64,000 nucleotides of DNA from Paramacrobiotus metropolitanus (Eukaryota > Tardigrada > Eutardigrada > Parachela > Macrobiotidae). Location: the NCBI RefSeq assembly GCF_019649055.1, contig NW_026570252.1, positions 620,001 through 684,000 of the forward strand, written 5' to 3'. Positions within the stretch are counted from its first letter, which is position 1. Every line of letters begins with the position of its first letter. Under the pieces are notes generated by a model, which was not told the DNA's origin, did no database searches, and worked only from the letters and a program-made list of their open reading frames with translations. Below are positions 24,172 to 34,628 of the stretch, piece by piece. A program made the translations under genes and the position numbers.

Positions 24172-26318
24172 ATGGCCACCCAGTTTATTATGGTTGCGAT
24201 ATGGGGAGTCATTCAGCTCTGTGGATGTTGCAGTCCATACCAAAAAGTGGAATGTAAGTACCGCTGATTTCAATGAAGTGCTGTAATTATGCCATAGGTA
24301 ACTCTTTATTAATAATCACCGTACAGATCGGGCGGAAGAAAAATAAACACGTGGTATTACTTATTCACAACAGCAAAACTTCATTTAAACTATCCACTCC
24401 GTCCGTGACAAGGATAGATGCTGCATTTCCGCGCTGAATTTCCAGTGAAATTCAGCGCTTCTGGATCGCGCGTTGTTGAAAAGCGTGCCAGGAAAAGTAA
24501 GTTTTATTATGGAGCCTACGATGACTTCCCGGCAGATCTAAGGCATTACTGCGTCCAACCGTCTCAGGGGCGGGCTTCGTAGCGGGCTCCATAACGCTGC
24601 AAATCTTAACGGAAGTGGCACGGTACATGGTAGCAAATTCGTGTGCGTACACGAAAAATTTCGCTTTCGTGCACTCACAGCACTTTTTTGCTTTGTTTTA
24701 TGACATTCTGTACCTAGCTGATTTGTGTACGTTAGCGTTGAAACCGTTTGCAAGCGCTACATCCGATTCGGTCTGGTCCAACAGTTATAGATGTATTTAA
24801 ATTCCAAAAAATTTAAATGCATTCGAATGTATTATGGACCTATTAGAGTGTAGTATGGAGCGTTCGAGTTCGAGTCTTTTAATTTTGCGTGCAAACACAC
24901 ATATAGATATACAGTACTGATATACATGAAGGTAGTTTTTACACCGCACCACGGTTCCGGCATGTTTTTCACGTTTTAAAATGAATTTTATAATTTAAAA
25001 ATTAATTTAAAAATTGGACAAAATGCTGCAGATTCTGGTTCGGTGTAAAAACGATCTTCGGACGTACATGCATTCATGTGGAAAATTTAAAAATTATCGG
25101 TTTATAATGAGAATTTTGGTACACCTGAATTCCTTTAATCTTTTCGGAATTTTCTTACAGCCATAACTCCCGAACCGGATGTTGCGCGCACAAACGGCTT
25201 TCACGCCAGTATAACCAACTCATCTGGCTTCCGAATGTCGTAAAACAAAGCAAAAAAGTGTTTAGCAGTGCGCGAAATGAAAAGGTTTCGTGAATGTACA
25301 CGAATTTGGTACCATGTACCGAGTCATTTCCCTTAAACTGCCTTTGCAAGCGTTGTGCCATGATGAAAACAAGTTCGCACTTGATAGCAGTTACGCAGTT
25401 TGTTCGCATAATCAAAACGCAGATACTTTTCTTGCAGTGGATGAAATAATGGCGGAAGGCCTACGCCGCCAGGTGGACGACCTGGTGGTCTTGCAATTTG
25501 ACCATAATCGGGAAACTGCCGGAGCGCAGCAGCAGCGACCGGTCCACAGTCAAGAAATACTGCAGCGGCCAACCTTGGGGAGCAATGTAACGTTCGGCTG
25601 TGACCTGCCGCTCGGCACACCCCGGACGCGGTAGCCTGGCTGCACCAGGACCGTGTCGTCTTCGAACACGGCCAGCCGCGTCCGGTGAGGGACGGCCACG
25701 AGTACAGCTTCAGCTCCATGGACACGATGCTGCTGTTCCGCATCAGCAACATCTCCTTCCTGTCCAGCGGATCGGTGGCCTGCGTCCACACCATCGACTC
25801 CACCCCCCTCAAACGCTACATGCTGCGACCGTGGGTCACCCGCGCCAGCCAGGTCTGCCCACTTTCCCTCCCTTCCCTGTCAGCTTTGCAGTAGCCTTCG
25901 TCAACGAGGAATTCCGTTGCAGGTCTTCCAGACTCCGATGCCGGATCAGTGGGTCACCGAAGGCGACACACTGACGATCCAGTGTGCACTGCGCCTGCCG
26001 TTGTCACCGGAAGTGATCGCAAATGATTTCAGGCTGAACCATATGATGTTTCGCCACAATGGCCGATTGCTGCGCCAGCCGATCGAGGCACCCTACGGGG
26101 TTGTGCGACCCCACCGTCCGCTCGGCGACTCGCAGAGCAGTGGACCGCTGGAAGTGAATCGTGTCTTCCGCAGTCCGCTTCTCGTCCAAATGGTCGTATC
26201 CGATATCAAAGCCGGCAGCGGTACCGGTGCGGCGGAATGCTGGTTCCGGCCGCATGTCGGTTTGCACGAATGGATCGTGCAGAAGGCCATGATCATGGTG
26301 AAATCGCGCCAAACATGA
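24172..26318 (+). CDS. secreted two-Ig-domain protein, copy 1
   Basis: Three exons: 24172-24253 (ATG, signal peptide MATQFIMVAIWGVIQLCGCC), 25438-25852 and 25923-26318 (TGA). Junction phases are 1 and 0, as in its paralogues at 55 and 62 kb. Ig domain 1 has its first Cys in NVTFGCDL, the Trp in VAWLHQ and the second Cys in GSVACVHT. Domain 2 has LTIQCAL and AECWFRP, then a shared end EWIVQKA. The protein is predicted to be exported; its ligand is unknown. Exon 2 is one base short: the frame jumps in the CCCC run near 25611-25616 and the exon length does not fit the phases unless one base is added. Intron 1 contains a TTAA fold-back element. Confidence 0.75.
24606..25336. mobile_element. TTAA fold-back element, copy 3 (in intron 1 of Ig gene copy 1)
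   Basis: Begins TTAACGGAAGTGGCACGGTA and ends with CGAGTCATTTCCCTTAA. Arms are the same family as 4942-5596 but with a longer centre (731 bp in all). TTAA is present at both ends. Confidence 0.85.
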
Positions 26319-26452
26319 ATTTAACCATGCCCAGCATATTTATTTTTCTTTCTTTATTTATTTTATTTTTACTCTCCTTTCTAACAACAGAGTGCCGAAC
26401 TCTGTCGGGAGCTGTGGAACACTGCACTTGCAAATGATACCACGTTGTCATA

Positions 26453-26458
26453 AATAAA
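26453..26458 (+). terminator. polyadenylation signal of Ig gene copy 1
   Basis: AATAAA lies 135 bases after the stop, in a sensible place for the mRNA 3' end. Confidence 0.6.
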
Positions 26459-27064
26459 CGGCAGCTTTTCTGCTGCTGATTGTACAAGACACAGATGATT
26501 TGTTAGATGTACAAGCTTGTCCCGTAATTTCTATCACCTTAGCACAGCGACGAAAGTGATTTCACGGGTTACGCCAAACGCCATATTTTGCCGCGCCATG
26601 TCACACTATTTACGCTTTGCAATCACTTTGGCATGGCTCATGTACGCTAAATATCGATCTAAATTATGAACCATCGATATAAAAATAATATAAAATTTTA
26701 ACCTTTCTGCTTTATGATTATCAAGCGAGCGAGCGAAGCGAGCTTGCGTTTTATCATAAATTTTGTGAGGAGTGAATTTGTCATTGTGGTTGACGTAGGA
26801 CAGTGGCAATCGTTCATAGCGCAAGCCTCGTCCTACATGTACCTGGTAAGTACGTACGTGTGTACGTTGTATGACGATGCGCCACAGTTAGGCGGATGCA
26901 AGTACAGTAGCTGATACACGAGCTACACTTATTGGTTAAGAAAGTAACGACAAAAGCCAGTTATGTAATTGATCGAGTTAACGTCCTCCTACCACAGCAG
27001 CACGGGGACAAACTTCCCAAACGAGAACATAAAAAATCGGTGGAAACCGGAAAGTATACTTGAA

Positions 27065-27368
27065 GTACAAGGCAAACGGCATCTCTTTCCCCCTCGCTTA
27101 GTACCGTTTATCTCTTTTCCCCTGCTGCATCGCTGCCGTGAGTGAACGCACACGTGACGCTTTGATTCAGCCTTTTCACAGGCGGCACAGCGCTCTTATC
27201 TGTGCACAGGATCAGTTGCGTAATTTGCCGCAGCCGCAAAACCGGTTTATGTGTGAAACGACTGAATGCAATGTGTCACGTGTGCGCTCACTCACGGCAG
27301 CGATGCAGCAGGGGGAAAGAAATAAACGGTACTAAGCGAGGGGGAAAGAGATGCCGTTTGCCTTGTAC
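27065..27368. mobile_element. inverted-repeat (MITE-like) element, GTACAAGGC ends
   Basis: Arms of about 95 bp: the left begins GTACAAGGCAAACGGCATCT, and the right ends with its complement at 27368. Both arms contain CCCCCTCGCTTAGTACCGTT. The ~110 bp between the arms shows no coding capacity. It lies just downstream of nuclear-receptor copy B. Confidence 0.85.
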
Positions 27369-27463
27369 ACATGAAAAGTCTCACCAAAGAACACATATTG
27401 TTTGGCAAACCGTGAATGGAAAAAGGCCATACGGCACTGCGTCAGAATAATGTATAAGAGAAA

Positions 27464-29000
27464 TTATGGTTTTAAGCAGTCCTGCAGCAGTGTCCGCAAC
27501 GGGGCGGGGACCGGAGGCAACGTCTGACCGGCGTACGGAAACCATACAAGAGAAAGCTGGTGTGCCATGGACAGCATTCCGGACGCTTCGTTCAGCTTGT
27601 TGAAGATGGCCGCGCGTTCCGCCCAGTCGCGGTGACGATGGCCAATCGTGTACGTCAGCGCATCCATGTAAAAGGTATGCAGTTGTGCGAGTAGCGGTTT
27701 ATTCGAGGCAGTTGTGGTACCTAGTAAAATCAATATTCTGGCAAGACCACCTTGATCGCTGCTTTACCGTACTTTTTTACAATAAACACAAATTCGTATC
27801 GGTACGTTCCGGCCTGAATGGGAAATTCGTATCCGAAAGTCGTTTGCAGTTGCTAGACAGGAAGCCTATGATCTGTATCAGTTTCCGAACAGTTATACCG
27901 ATCACGTTGAAATATTAACAATACCTACGCGGATCAAAAAATGCTGCGGCCAGCATCATATAAGATTCCGTCAGCGTCAGCCCGACTCTGTTGAATACAT
28001 CGCTGAATTTGAAGCAGAACCGGCGGACTTCCGGATCCACACCCAGAATCTCCATCCAGTAGTCGCCGGCGTGAATCTGCTCGGGACCTGGCATGGTGCC
28101 GTAAAAATCTCCCTTGTAAATGTACTTCATATGATGCAACTACAAACAGCAGCAACGTTTTGATAGATACAGGTTTCCGCTAACACAGCATAAGTAGCTT
28201 TTTACCATAGTAGTGACAAAGGACTTTTCCGCCACTAACATAGCGCGATCAACCGGGCTCACGTCCTCGAATCCAGGGAGCATGGCAACAAACTGCGCCA
28301 GACGGGCGGCATCATCTAGCCGTTTCTCGAACATTGCACGCTGGGCACGTTCGCGTGAGGTCTGTGGCTGATACTAAAAAATAGACCGAAAAAACGGTTA
28401 CGCAAAAGCAAAAGAACACTGAGCGCCTGCCATGGGCGGAGACCGTACCGGTAACTGTTGCGCTTCGAGGGCGGCTGTCATAAAGGCGGAGAACACGGCA
28501 ATCTGGTCTCCGTAGGCGATCTCGTACGCCGCACACACCGCGCCACCGGCTTTCTGCAGCATCACATCGCGGGAATTGCTGACATCGGAGAACTCGGCGA
28601 AAGGAAAACTGGATGCCAAAGATGGGCGAAAGGTCGCTGCGACACTCGTGAAGCCGTGAAGATCTGCAAAAAAATTATTTTAATTATACTATGTATGGAC
28701 TGCAAAAAATATGTTAATTATTGTTAATCCACACACGACATCATGGGAAACATATTACAGACACTGGTTGCTTGGACGCACAACTTTGCGGAAGCCGGGT
28801 GGAAACGTCGTCTGGGTGGGCTGGAAATCCTTGTTAAAACGTCCACGGAGCAGCATCTGCATTTCTGTTGAGCGTGGCTCCGTTTCCGATGCGGATGAGG
28901 GCGCTGCTTGTTGTGCTAGTGCTGGGTCCGCAACGGTCCTGTCCGCAGAAAGACATCGCTTGGCGCGCTTCCCTTCGCAGCACCCCTCCGAATTCTCCAT
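27464..29000 (-). CDS. nuclear-receptor ligand-binding-domain protein, copy B
   Basis: Minus-strand exons 28763-29000 (ATG in a good context, ACCGGAATGG), 28449-28663, 28206-28373, 27929-28139 and 27464-27720 (TAA), giving about 362 residues with all phases consistent. It starts MENSEGCCEGKRAKRC, then the family block LRGRFNKDFQ and GFRKVV, the LBD signature LAQFVAMLPGFEDVSPVDRA and MLVAEKSF, LTLTESYMMLAAAFFDP, and ends PLRTLLQDCLKP. There is no Cys4 DNA-binding domain. The basic KRAKR could be a nuclear localisation signal. At the place where the pseudogene copy at 33-34.6 kb has a GTCAGT donor, this copy reads ACCAGT. A GTCTGT six bases further on keeps the phase and is the donor used here. 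That shift adds two codons. Confidence 0.7.
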
Positions 29001-30979
29001 TCCGGTAATGTCATTACATCCACCCTTCTAAAATCAAAACTCCTAAACTCTTCACTAGCTTCCAGTGGTAGCAAATTCGTGTCCAACGGTACTTTGACGC
29101 ATTGCACTTTAAAAAAATTTTTCGTGTGGCATTCTACACAGATTTATACAAAGGCGTGGAAACGTTTTATGCACGCAACATCTTAAGATGTGCGGAGATA
29201 ACATGAATGCACGCTTGTACGCATATGGTTGCAGAACTGATGGAAACTTAGTAGACTCGACCTGGTTTCTATAAGATCGCTTAACAATCTGACTAGGTCA
29301 ATAAATCGATAAAAAATGCGCTTCCGAAGATTGCAGGTAGATGTATGTACGATGCCGAAACACACAACGGGTCATATCGCGGTGTAATAAAAAAACAATA
29401 AAAGCTACCATACACGGCAATAAATGTCAACAATAATTATAGGTGATGTGTATCAGGCAGTACAATGATAGTCTACTAGATACTAGTAGACAGTCCAAGA
29501 TGCAGGAAGCATGTTGAAGCTCACCTCAGTCTCGCAAACGCGGTATGACACCGGGTGGAAAATAATCGATACATATTACCTTCACGATCTTTCCTGTGCT
29601 GTGTACATAAATACGCTTGGTGTAAATCTGAGCTGTCAGCCAGAGCTGGGTTCAGGCCTATAATTACAGTATTCCAAAAATCATTAAATAATAATTAGTA
29701 AGTACTTGCTAATCTGTCGCCGGTATTGCTGTGGCGAAGATCGCCGATCTTTGTTACTGGCAATGTCGTAAATGACAGGATCCGAAACTAACGGCTTAGA
29801 AGGGGTAGAAATATGGAAAACATAATTTGTGAACAAGTAGGGAAAATACATATTTAAAGTAGCTATGCCACAATAGAAGTCGATTACTCGCTTCGACGGT
29901 ATTGTCGAAAATTACAGCCAGTCGAAGCCAAATGATTCATAGTGTGTGTGCGCAACATCTGGTTTGGGAAAGTTGAGGAAATAAAATGCTAAGGATTACA
30001 CGCAAATCAGAATACCAAAACTTTTTATTTAGAGCACTTTTCATCATTCTAATTATTCTCCATTGCTCTAAATGTTCTCCATCTGACTGTTCTCCTTCTA
30101 TTACTCTAGAGTCTGGACTCTAGTAGTCCGTACTCGTAACCGAGTGCTGAAATGTAGCGCGAAGCGCTCTTCACTCCAAGGGCGGTTGGTCCAATAGGCT
30201 CTAGTACCTCATTTGCACTATTTTGCACTACGAGAATATTTATTAATATCGCGTACTAGTGTTCCAGTTTTCTTAGAAGCAGAACTTACGCAGCCTGTCA
30301 TAACGCATCACATTTACATTTACGTTGGAGTGAAGGGACGATTATTGATCGCTTTATTCAGCCAAAAGCATTTTATTCGTGTTTACTTGTGCAACAACTT
30401 AACACTTAACTTTGCGCTAATATGTGCTACCTGTACCTTTGCGATGGAAATTACGGGCCAAGCTAGTGCTCTGCTCGTAAACGTAGTATCAATTCCTGCA
30501 TTGCAGTTTTAGGCAATTGTTTGTTTGCATTGGTGATTTAAATATTAGCACCCAAAATTACCCAAGCTTTATTTTTTGTAGCTATTTTTGATCCAAACTG
30601 GAAAAAGAGTTACGGCATTGGTGCTCTCGGGATAAAAGTATTTAACCTAGTTAAACTAAATGTGTACTACGACTGAATAAACTTATAAAGTTTATTATTA
30701 TTAACTTCTTTTTATCTACCGAGATATTAATTTAATTAACAGTTTCTAAAGTTATGATTAAAAGGAAATGGAAAAATCCTAGAATTCTTTCTAGGCGGAT
30801 CGATATTTAAGCAGGATATTTTCGTCCGTCGATAAGGATTATTAATCTGCAAAATTGTGAGTATCTTGCAACGAGAAAATGCGCGGAGAACACCGCAGAG
30901 GCATTAATCAAACAACGAAGACGCGAGCGTAAACATCGTGGGCGGACACCAACCCACAGTTTTCCAAGCATAACCGTCA

Positions 30980-31398
30980 TTATATCACCGGAAAACAAAC
31001 CGCTGGTATCAAGGTAAGGCCAAATTGCGGGAGCGTTCGCTCGATGGCGGCGGGTCGGCTCAAGATGTTACGCAACTTTAAAAATTGTATCCTCGTGACT
31101 ATGTGTTCATCTCCGGGCACGCCGACAACGCTGGTCGGCTGGTGTCACGTAAGGAACCGTTTAAATGCATGCGCCCCAACGAATCTGCATCTTAATGATT
31201 TAACGACGAAGGTAATCGCAGTCAAAAATAAAAAGAATACATAAATATCTGAGATGAAAATGTGGTGGAAATTGGTGCCAGTAATACACGGGGATGGGAA
31301 GCGGCTCCTTATAACGGCCCATAACGGTTTTCTAAAAGAATCGTTGTGAAAGTAACAAACCAATCACTCACCTCGACGACGCCCGTGGAGTCCGCCAT
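30980..31398 (-). CDS. possible two-exon small gene, unknown product
   Basis: Minus strand: ATG exon 31372-31398 (MADSTGVVE) ends in a consensus GTGAGT donor. An exon 30980-31138 entered through CACCAG is open in the matching phase for 52 codons (PTSVVGVPGDEHIVTRIQ and LRNILSRPAAIERTLPQFG) and ends in TAA. The total is 61 residues. Only splice grammar and GC-rich codon use support it; no family is recognised. On the other strand an ATG at 31517 followed by a GTAAGA donor at 31586 could be a divergent first exon. Confidence 0.2.
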
Positions 31399-32599
31399 CC
31401 ACAGGAAGGATAATATGAAGCCATGAGTAGTATGAAGCAATGATCCCGCATGATGCTACGGTAGGAAGTGAACTCCGACTCCAAGTATATTTTCTACCAT
31501 TGCCTCATGCGGTACTATGGAAACGTCCAGTGGGATCGGCGCACAAAACGGCCTTGTGGCCCTGCAGGATGGCATTTGCACGCCTGTAAGAAAGCGCACA
31601 TTATTCTCTTTTACAGAACAGAATTATGGTGCCTGTGACAGTCAGGATGAGGCAGGGCGTGGGACATGTGTACCACACTCAGGGTGAGAGGCTCCCATGT
31701 ACTACCTGGTACCGTACAAAACCCACAAAACCAGGCGAATGAAGGGGATTAATCCAATGCGGCAGATTTCTGATTTACCAGTACAGTTACAAGCGCCAGG
31801 CTGTAGCCTAGTCGATACGACTATGAAACACACGGTGTTTCATAGAGTGGTATCATAGGCGCCAATCACGTTACAGATTGAATCAGTCATTAATTAAGTA
31901 AATGTACTAAGGCAGCCCATGCCCGTCACGCTGCTACAGCGACGGGTATCCTCCAGCTGAGCCGCACCGGATCGCAGGCACGCGCCTCTGTCAATCTAAC
32001 GCGGCGCTCCTGCTTACTGAACTGCGTCAGCTGCATCATTCACCTGCCGAGCAACAGCACCGCATCACTGCAGTGCCCAACGAAGCATTCATTTACACCG
32101 TCAGTGTTTTCTTATACACCGTCGGTATCGGTGTAACACCAATACCGTAGATCAAGCGGGTGGGATGTTATTGTGAGCTGGAAAACTGCAGTGAACTGAT
32201 TTCATCTGCAAAGCTCAACAGGGCGTGGCCGAGCAGCTCCTCTAATTGCTTAAGGTGAATGTCTACTCATATTAGACTTTACAGGAATCGATGGAGAAAT
32301 TATTTTTCTATCTACTGATGTGAATTACGTCTTTGTGAAAAAAAATGTACAGAAGCAGTTATTTTTAAAAACTGTCATAGGGTAGAAAACTTTAACAAAA
32401 TTTTAATACTGAGCAGTAGAGGAGACTATTTAAGTTCCGGGTGGCGGCAAGTTTGCGACCACAAGCCACAAGAAGCTAACAAGCGCCAGCCGCTTTTGTA
32501 TAATAATCAGAACACGAACACTCTATCATAAATGATCAGGTATAACAATGAGATTTATTGCCCTGTTTGCATGTGCATCAACATGCCCCATTCGCGTTT

Positions 32600-33140
32600 T
32601 ACTTTCCCATCTGAGCAGGAATGGCTTACGCAACATCCGGTTGCCGAGATTAAGCGAACTAAAATCGTCGAAAAGTTTAAATGCATTGCTGTGTACCAAA
32701 AGTCTGGTTATTACTCAATCTCCTTGAAACCTTGCTGTAAAACACACACGGCCATCAAGTCGAAAGTGAACTAGTTTCAGGTCATCGCACTTTTCCATAA
32801 TTTTAAAATGAATTTCAAAATTTTTGAAATTTATTTTAACTTCGGAAAAAAATCTTGTGAATCTGTTACTGGTTCACTTTCGACTTTAATGTATGGCCAA
32901 GTGTCTTTTACAGCGAAATTTGAAGAAGATCGGGTAATAACCAGACTATGGTACACAACAATGAATTTAAACGTTTAACCCATTTTAGTTCGCCATATCG
33001 CGGTAATCGGATATTGTGCGCGCAAACAGTTTTCAAAACAATGTACACAAATCATTTAGCTTTAGAATGTCATAAAGTATTACGAGAAAGTAATTCGGAG
33101 TGCGCGAAAGCGAAAGTTTTAGGGTATGTGTATCATTTTT
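32600..33140. mobile_element. degraded TTAA fold-back element, copy 4
   Basis: Carries recognisable arm segments: CGCAACATCCGGTTGCCGAG and GTGTACCAAAAGTC on the left, and the complementary ATATTGTGCGCGCAAAC, AATCATTTAGC and AGTGCGCGAAAGCGAAAG on the right. The ends are lost. It sits where the last exon of nuclear-receptor copy C should be and appears to have replaced it. Confidence 0.7.
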
Positions 33141-33568
33141 GACACATGAGACGTGGTCACCTGACCACGACCCTGTTGAATGCAGCGCTGAATCAAAAGC
33201 AGAACCGGCGTACTTCAAAATTAACGCCCAGAATCTCCAACCAGTAGTCGCCGGTGTGGATCTGCTCGGGATCCGTCATGTTGCCATAAAACCAGACCTT
33301 GTAATTTACAAGGGCGAATTTAATGACAACATGCCGGGTATACTTTAAATGATGCGATGCAGCTACGAACAACAGCAACAGTTTTGTAGACGCCGATTGC
33401 CGCCCACAGCATGCGTACCATACCTAATAATGACAAAAGATTTTTCCGCCAGTAAAGTAGCGCGATCGACCGGGCTCACGTCCTCAAATCCGAGCAGCAT
33501 GGTGACAAACTGCGCCAGACGAGCGGCATCATCTAGACGCATCTCGTACATTCTTAGTTGCGCACGTT

Positions 33569-33709
33569 TGTAGCCGGCAGAAAGACGGACGGGTGGATGG
33601 TGGATGTTCAATGAAATTTCATCCACCAATCTGCCGACCTTCGGCAGATTGGTGGATGCGATTTCATTGAACATCCACCATCCACCCGTCCACCTTTCTG
33701 CCGGCTACA
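33569..33709. mobile_element. 141 bp near-perfect palindromic element inside an exon of copy C
   Basis: Ends TGTAGCCGGCAG and CTGCCGGCTACA. Arms of ~66 bp are nearly identical, with centre CGACCTTCGG. Flanks CACGTT (left) and CATGTT (right) look like a 6 bp target duplication with one later change. Comparison with copy B, which reads straight through this point, gives the empty site. Confidence 0.88.
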
Positions 33710-34089
33710 CATGTTCACGTGATGTCTGTAAAAAGAAACGTGAAAACTGGTAAACAACCGTTACTTCTGCAGAATAACAAACCGAAGCACGGATTGTTGC
33801 CTGCCGTAGGCGGTAACCGTACCGGTAGCTGTTGGGAACTTGGGCTTCGAGGGCGGACGCCATAAACGCAGAAACACCGCAATCTAGTCTCCGCAGGCGA
33901 TTTCGTACGCCGCACATACTGGGCCACCGGCTTTCTGCAGCATCACATCGCGATTCGCAGGTATTGCTCACATCCGAGAACTCAGCGCAATAAAATTGGA
34001 CGATAAAGCGGGGCGGAATGTCGCTGCGACACTCATAGTATCCCGATGATCTCCAAAGAATACGAGTATTTCGAATTTTTTATTGACTA

Positions 34090-34334
34090 TCCCGGCCATC
34101 TAACACACTTGTATCTATGGCCGGCCACCACAAAGCCGGCAAATACATCAACATGTATGCTTTATTGCAGTGCGTGAGCCACCACCAAACCGATTTTAAA
34201 ACGCAAAAAAACCGCGTGCGCGGCTGTGTAATGGATATACGGCACTTCCTCACTCACTGCTATGCAGTACCTGTACTCGGCGGCTTTGCGGTGACCGGCA
34301 AGAGATACGGGTGTGCCGTATTAGATGGCCGGGA
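34090..34334. mobile_element. inverted-repeat element in intron 1 of pseudogene copy C
   Basis: Ends TCCCGGCCATCTAA and TTAGATGGCCGGGA. Homology continues about 50 bp inward (GTATCT, GGCCGGC, CACAAAGCCGG). It is 245 bp long, with no coding capacity. Confidence 0.82.
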
Positions 34335-34628
34335 TTATATTTACTCTGTTTTACTGTATTGGCAATCTAGGCAAGATATCACGGCAAACACGAGGAATGC
34401 CGTTTACGGACACTGACCGCTTGGACGGACTGCTTTGCGGAAACCGGACGGAAGTCGTCTAGCTGGGTCAAAAATCTTCGTTAAAATGTCCACGCAAAGG
34501 AATTTGCGTTTCTGCTCGGCCCGGCTTCGCCTCCGATGAATTTGACGCGTATTGAGCTCATCCTGTGTCCTCCTAGAAACACATCGCTTGGAACGCTTCC
34601 TGTCGCCATGTCCTTTCAAATGCTCCAT

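Larger units (their letters stand above)
26319..27463. other. intergenic region between the Ig gene and nuclear-receptor copy B
   Basis: Holds the Ig 3' UTR, an AT-rich stretch with a GAGC-rich imperfect hairpin (about 26710-26762, TTTATGAT to ATCATAAA) and the inverted-repeat element at 27065-27368. No gene seen. Confidence 0.5.
29001..33149. other. long gene-poor region upstream of nuclear-receptor copy B
   Basis: Contains a decayed half copy of the TTAA fold-back (about 29058-29200, with GGTAGCAAATTCGTGT) and another trace near 29890-29960. 29510-29710 resembles 35450-36310 upstream of copy C, so the B and C blocks were duplicated with their 5' flanks. 30815-31012 (+) and 30980-31398 (-) hold weak coding-like signals treated separately. 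31.4-32.5 kb shows nothing else I can support. Confidence 0.4.
33150..34628 (-). pseudogene. nuclear-receptor LBD pseudogene, copy C
   Basis: Same exon order as copies A and B on the minus strand: 34418-34628 (starts MEHLKGHGDRKRSKRC, intact GTCAGT donor), about 33840-34045, about 33422-33720, and about 33180-33360. Defects: the LRGRF block is shifted out of frame in exon 1; exon 2 has frameshifts and an in-frame TAG at 33884-33886 where copy B has a Gln codon; exon 3 is split by a 141 bp palindromic insertion; exon 4 carries a duplication; exon 5 is missing. Confidence 0.85.

Noticed and set aside
25333-25812. 159-codon minus-strand frame
   Set aside because: Antisense shadow of the GC-rich Ig exon 25438-25852, which has splice phase and domain support on the plus strand.
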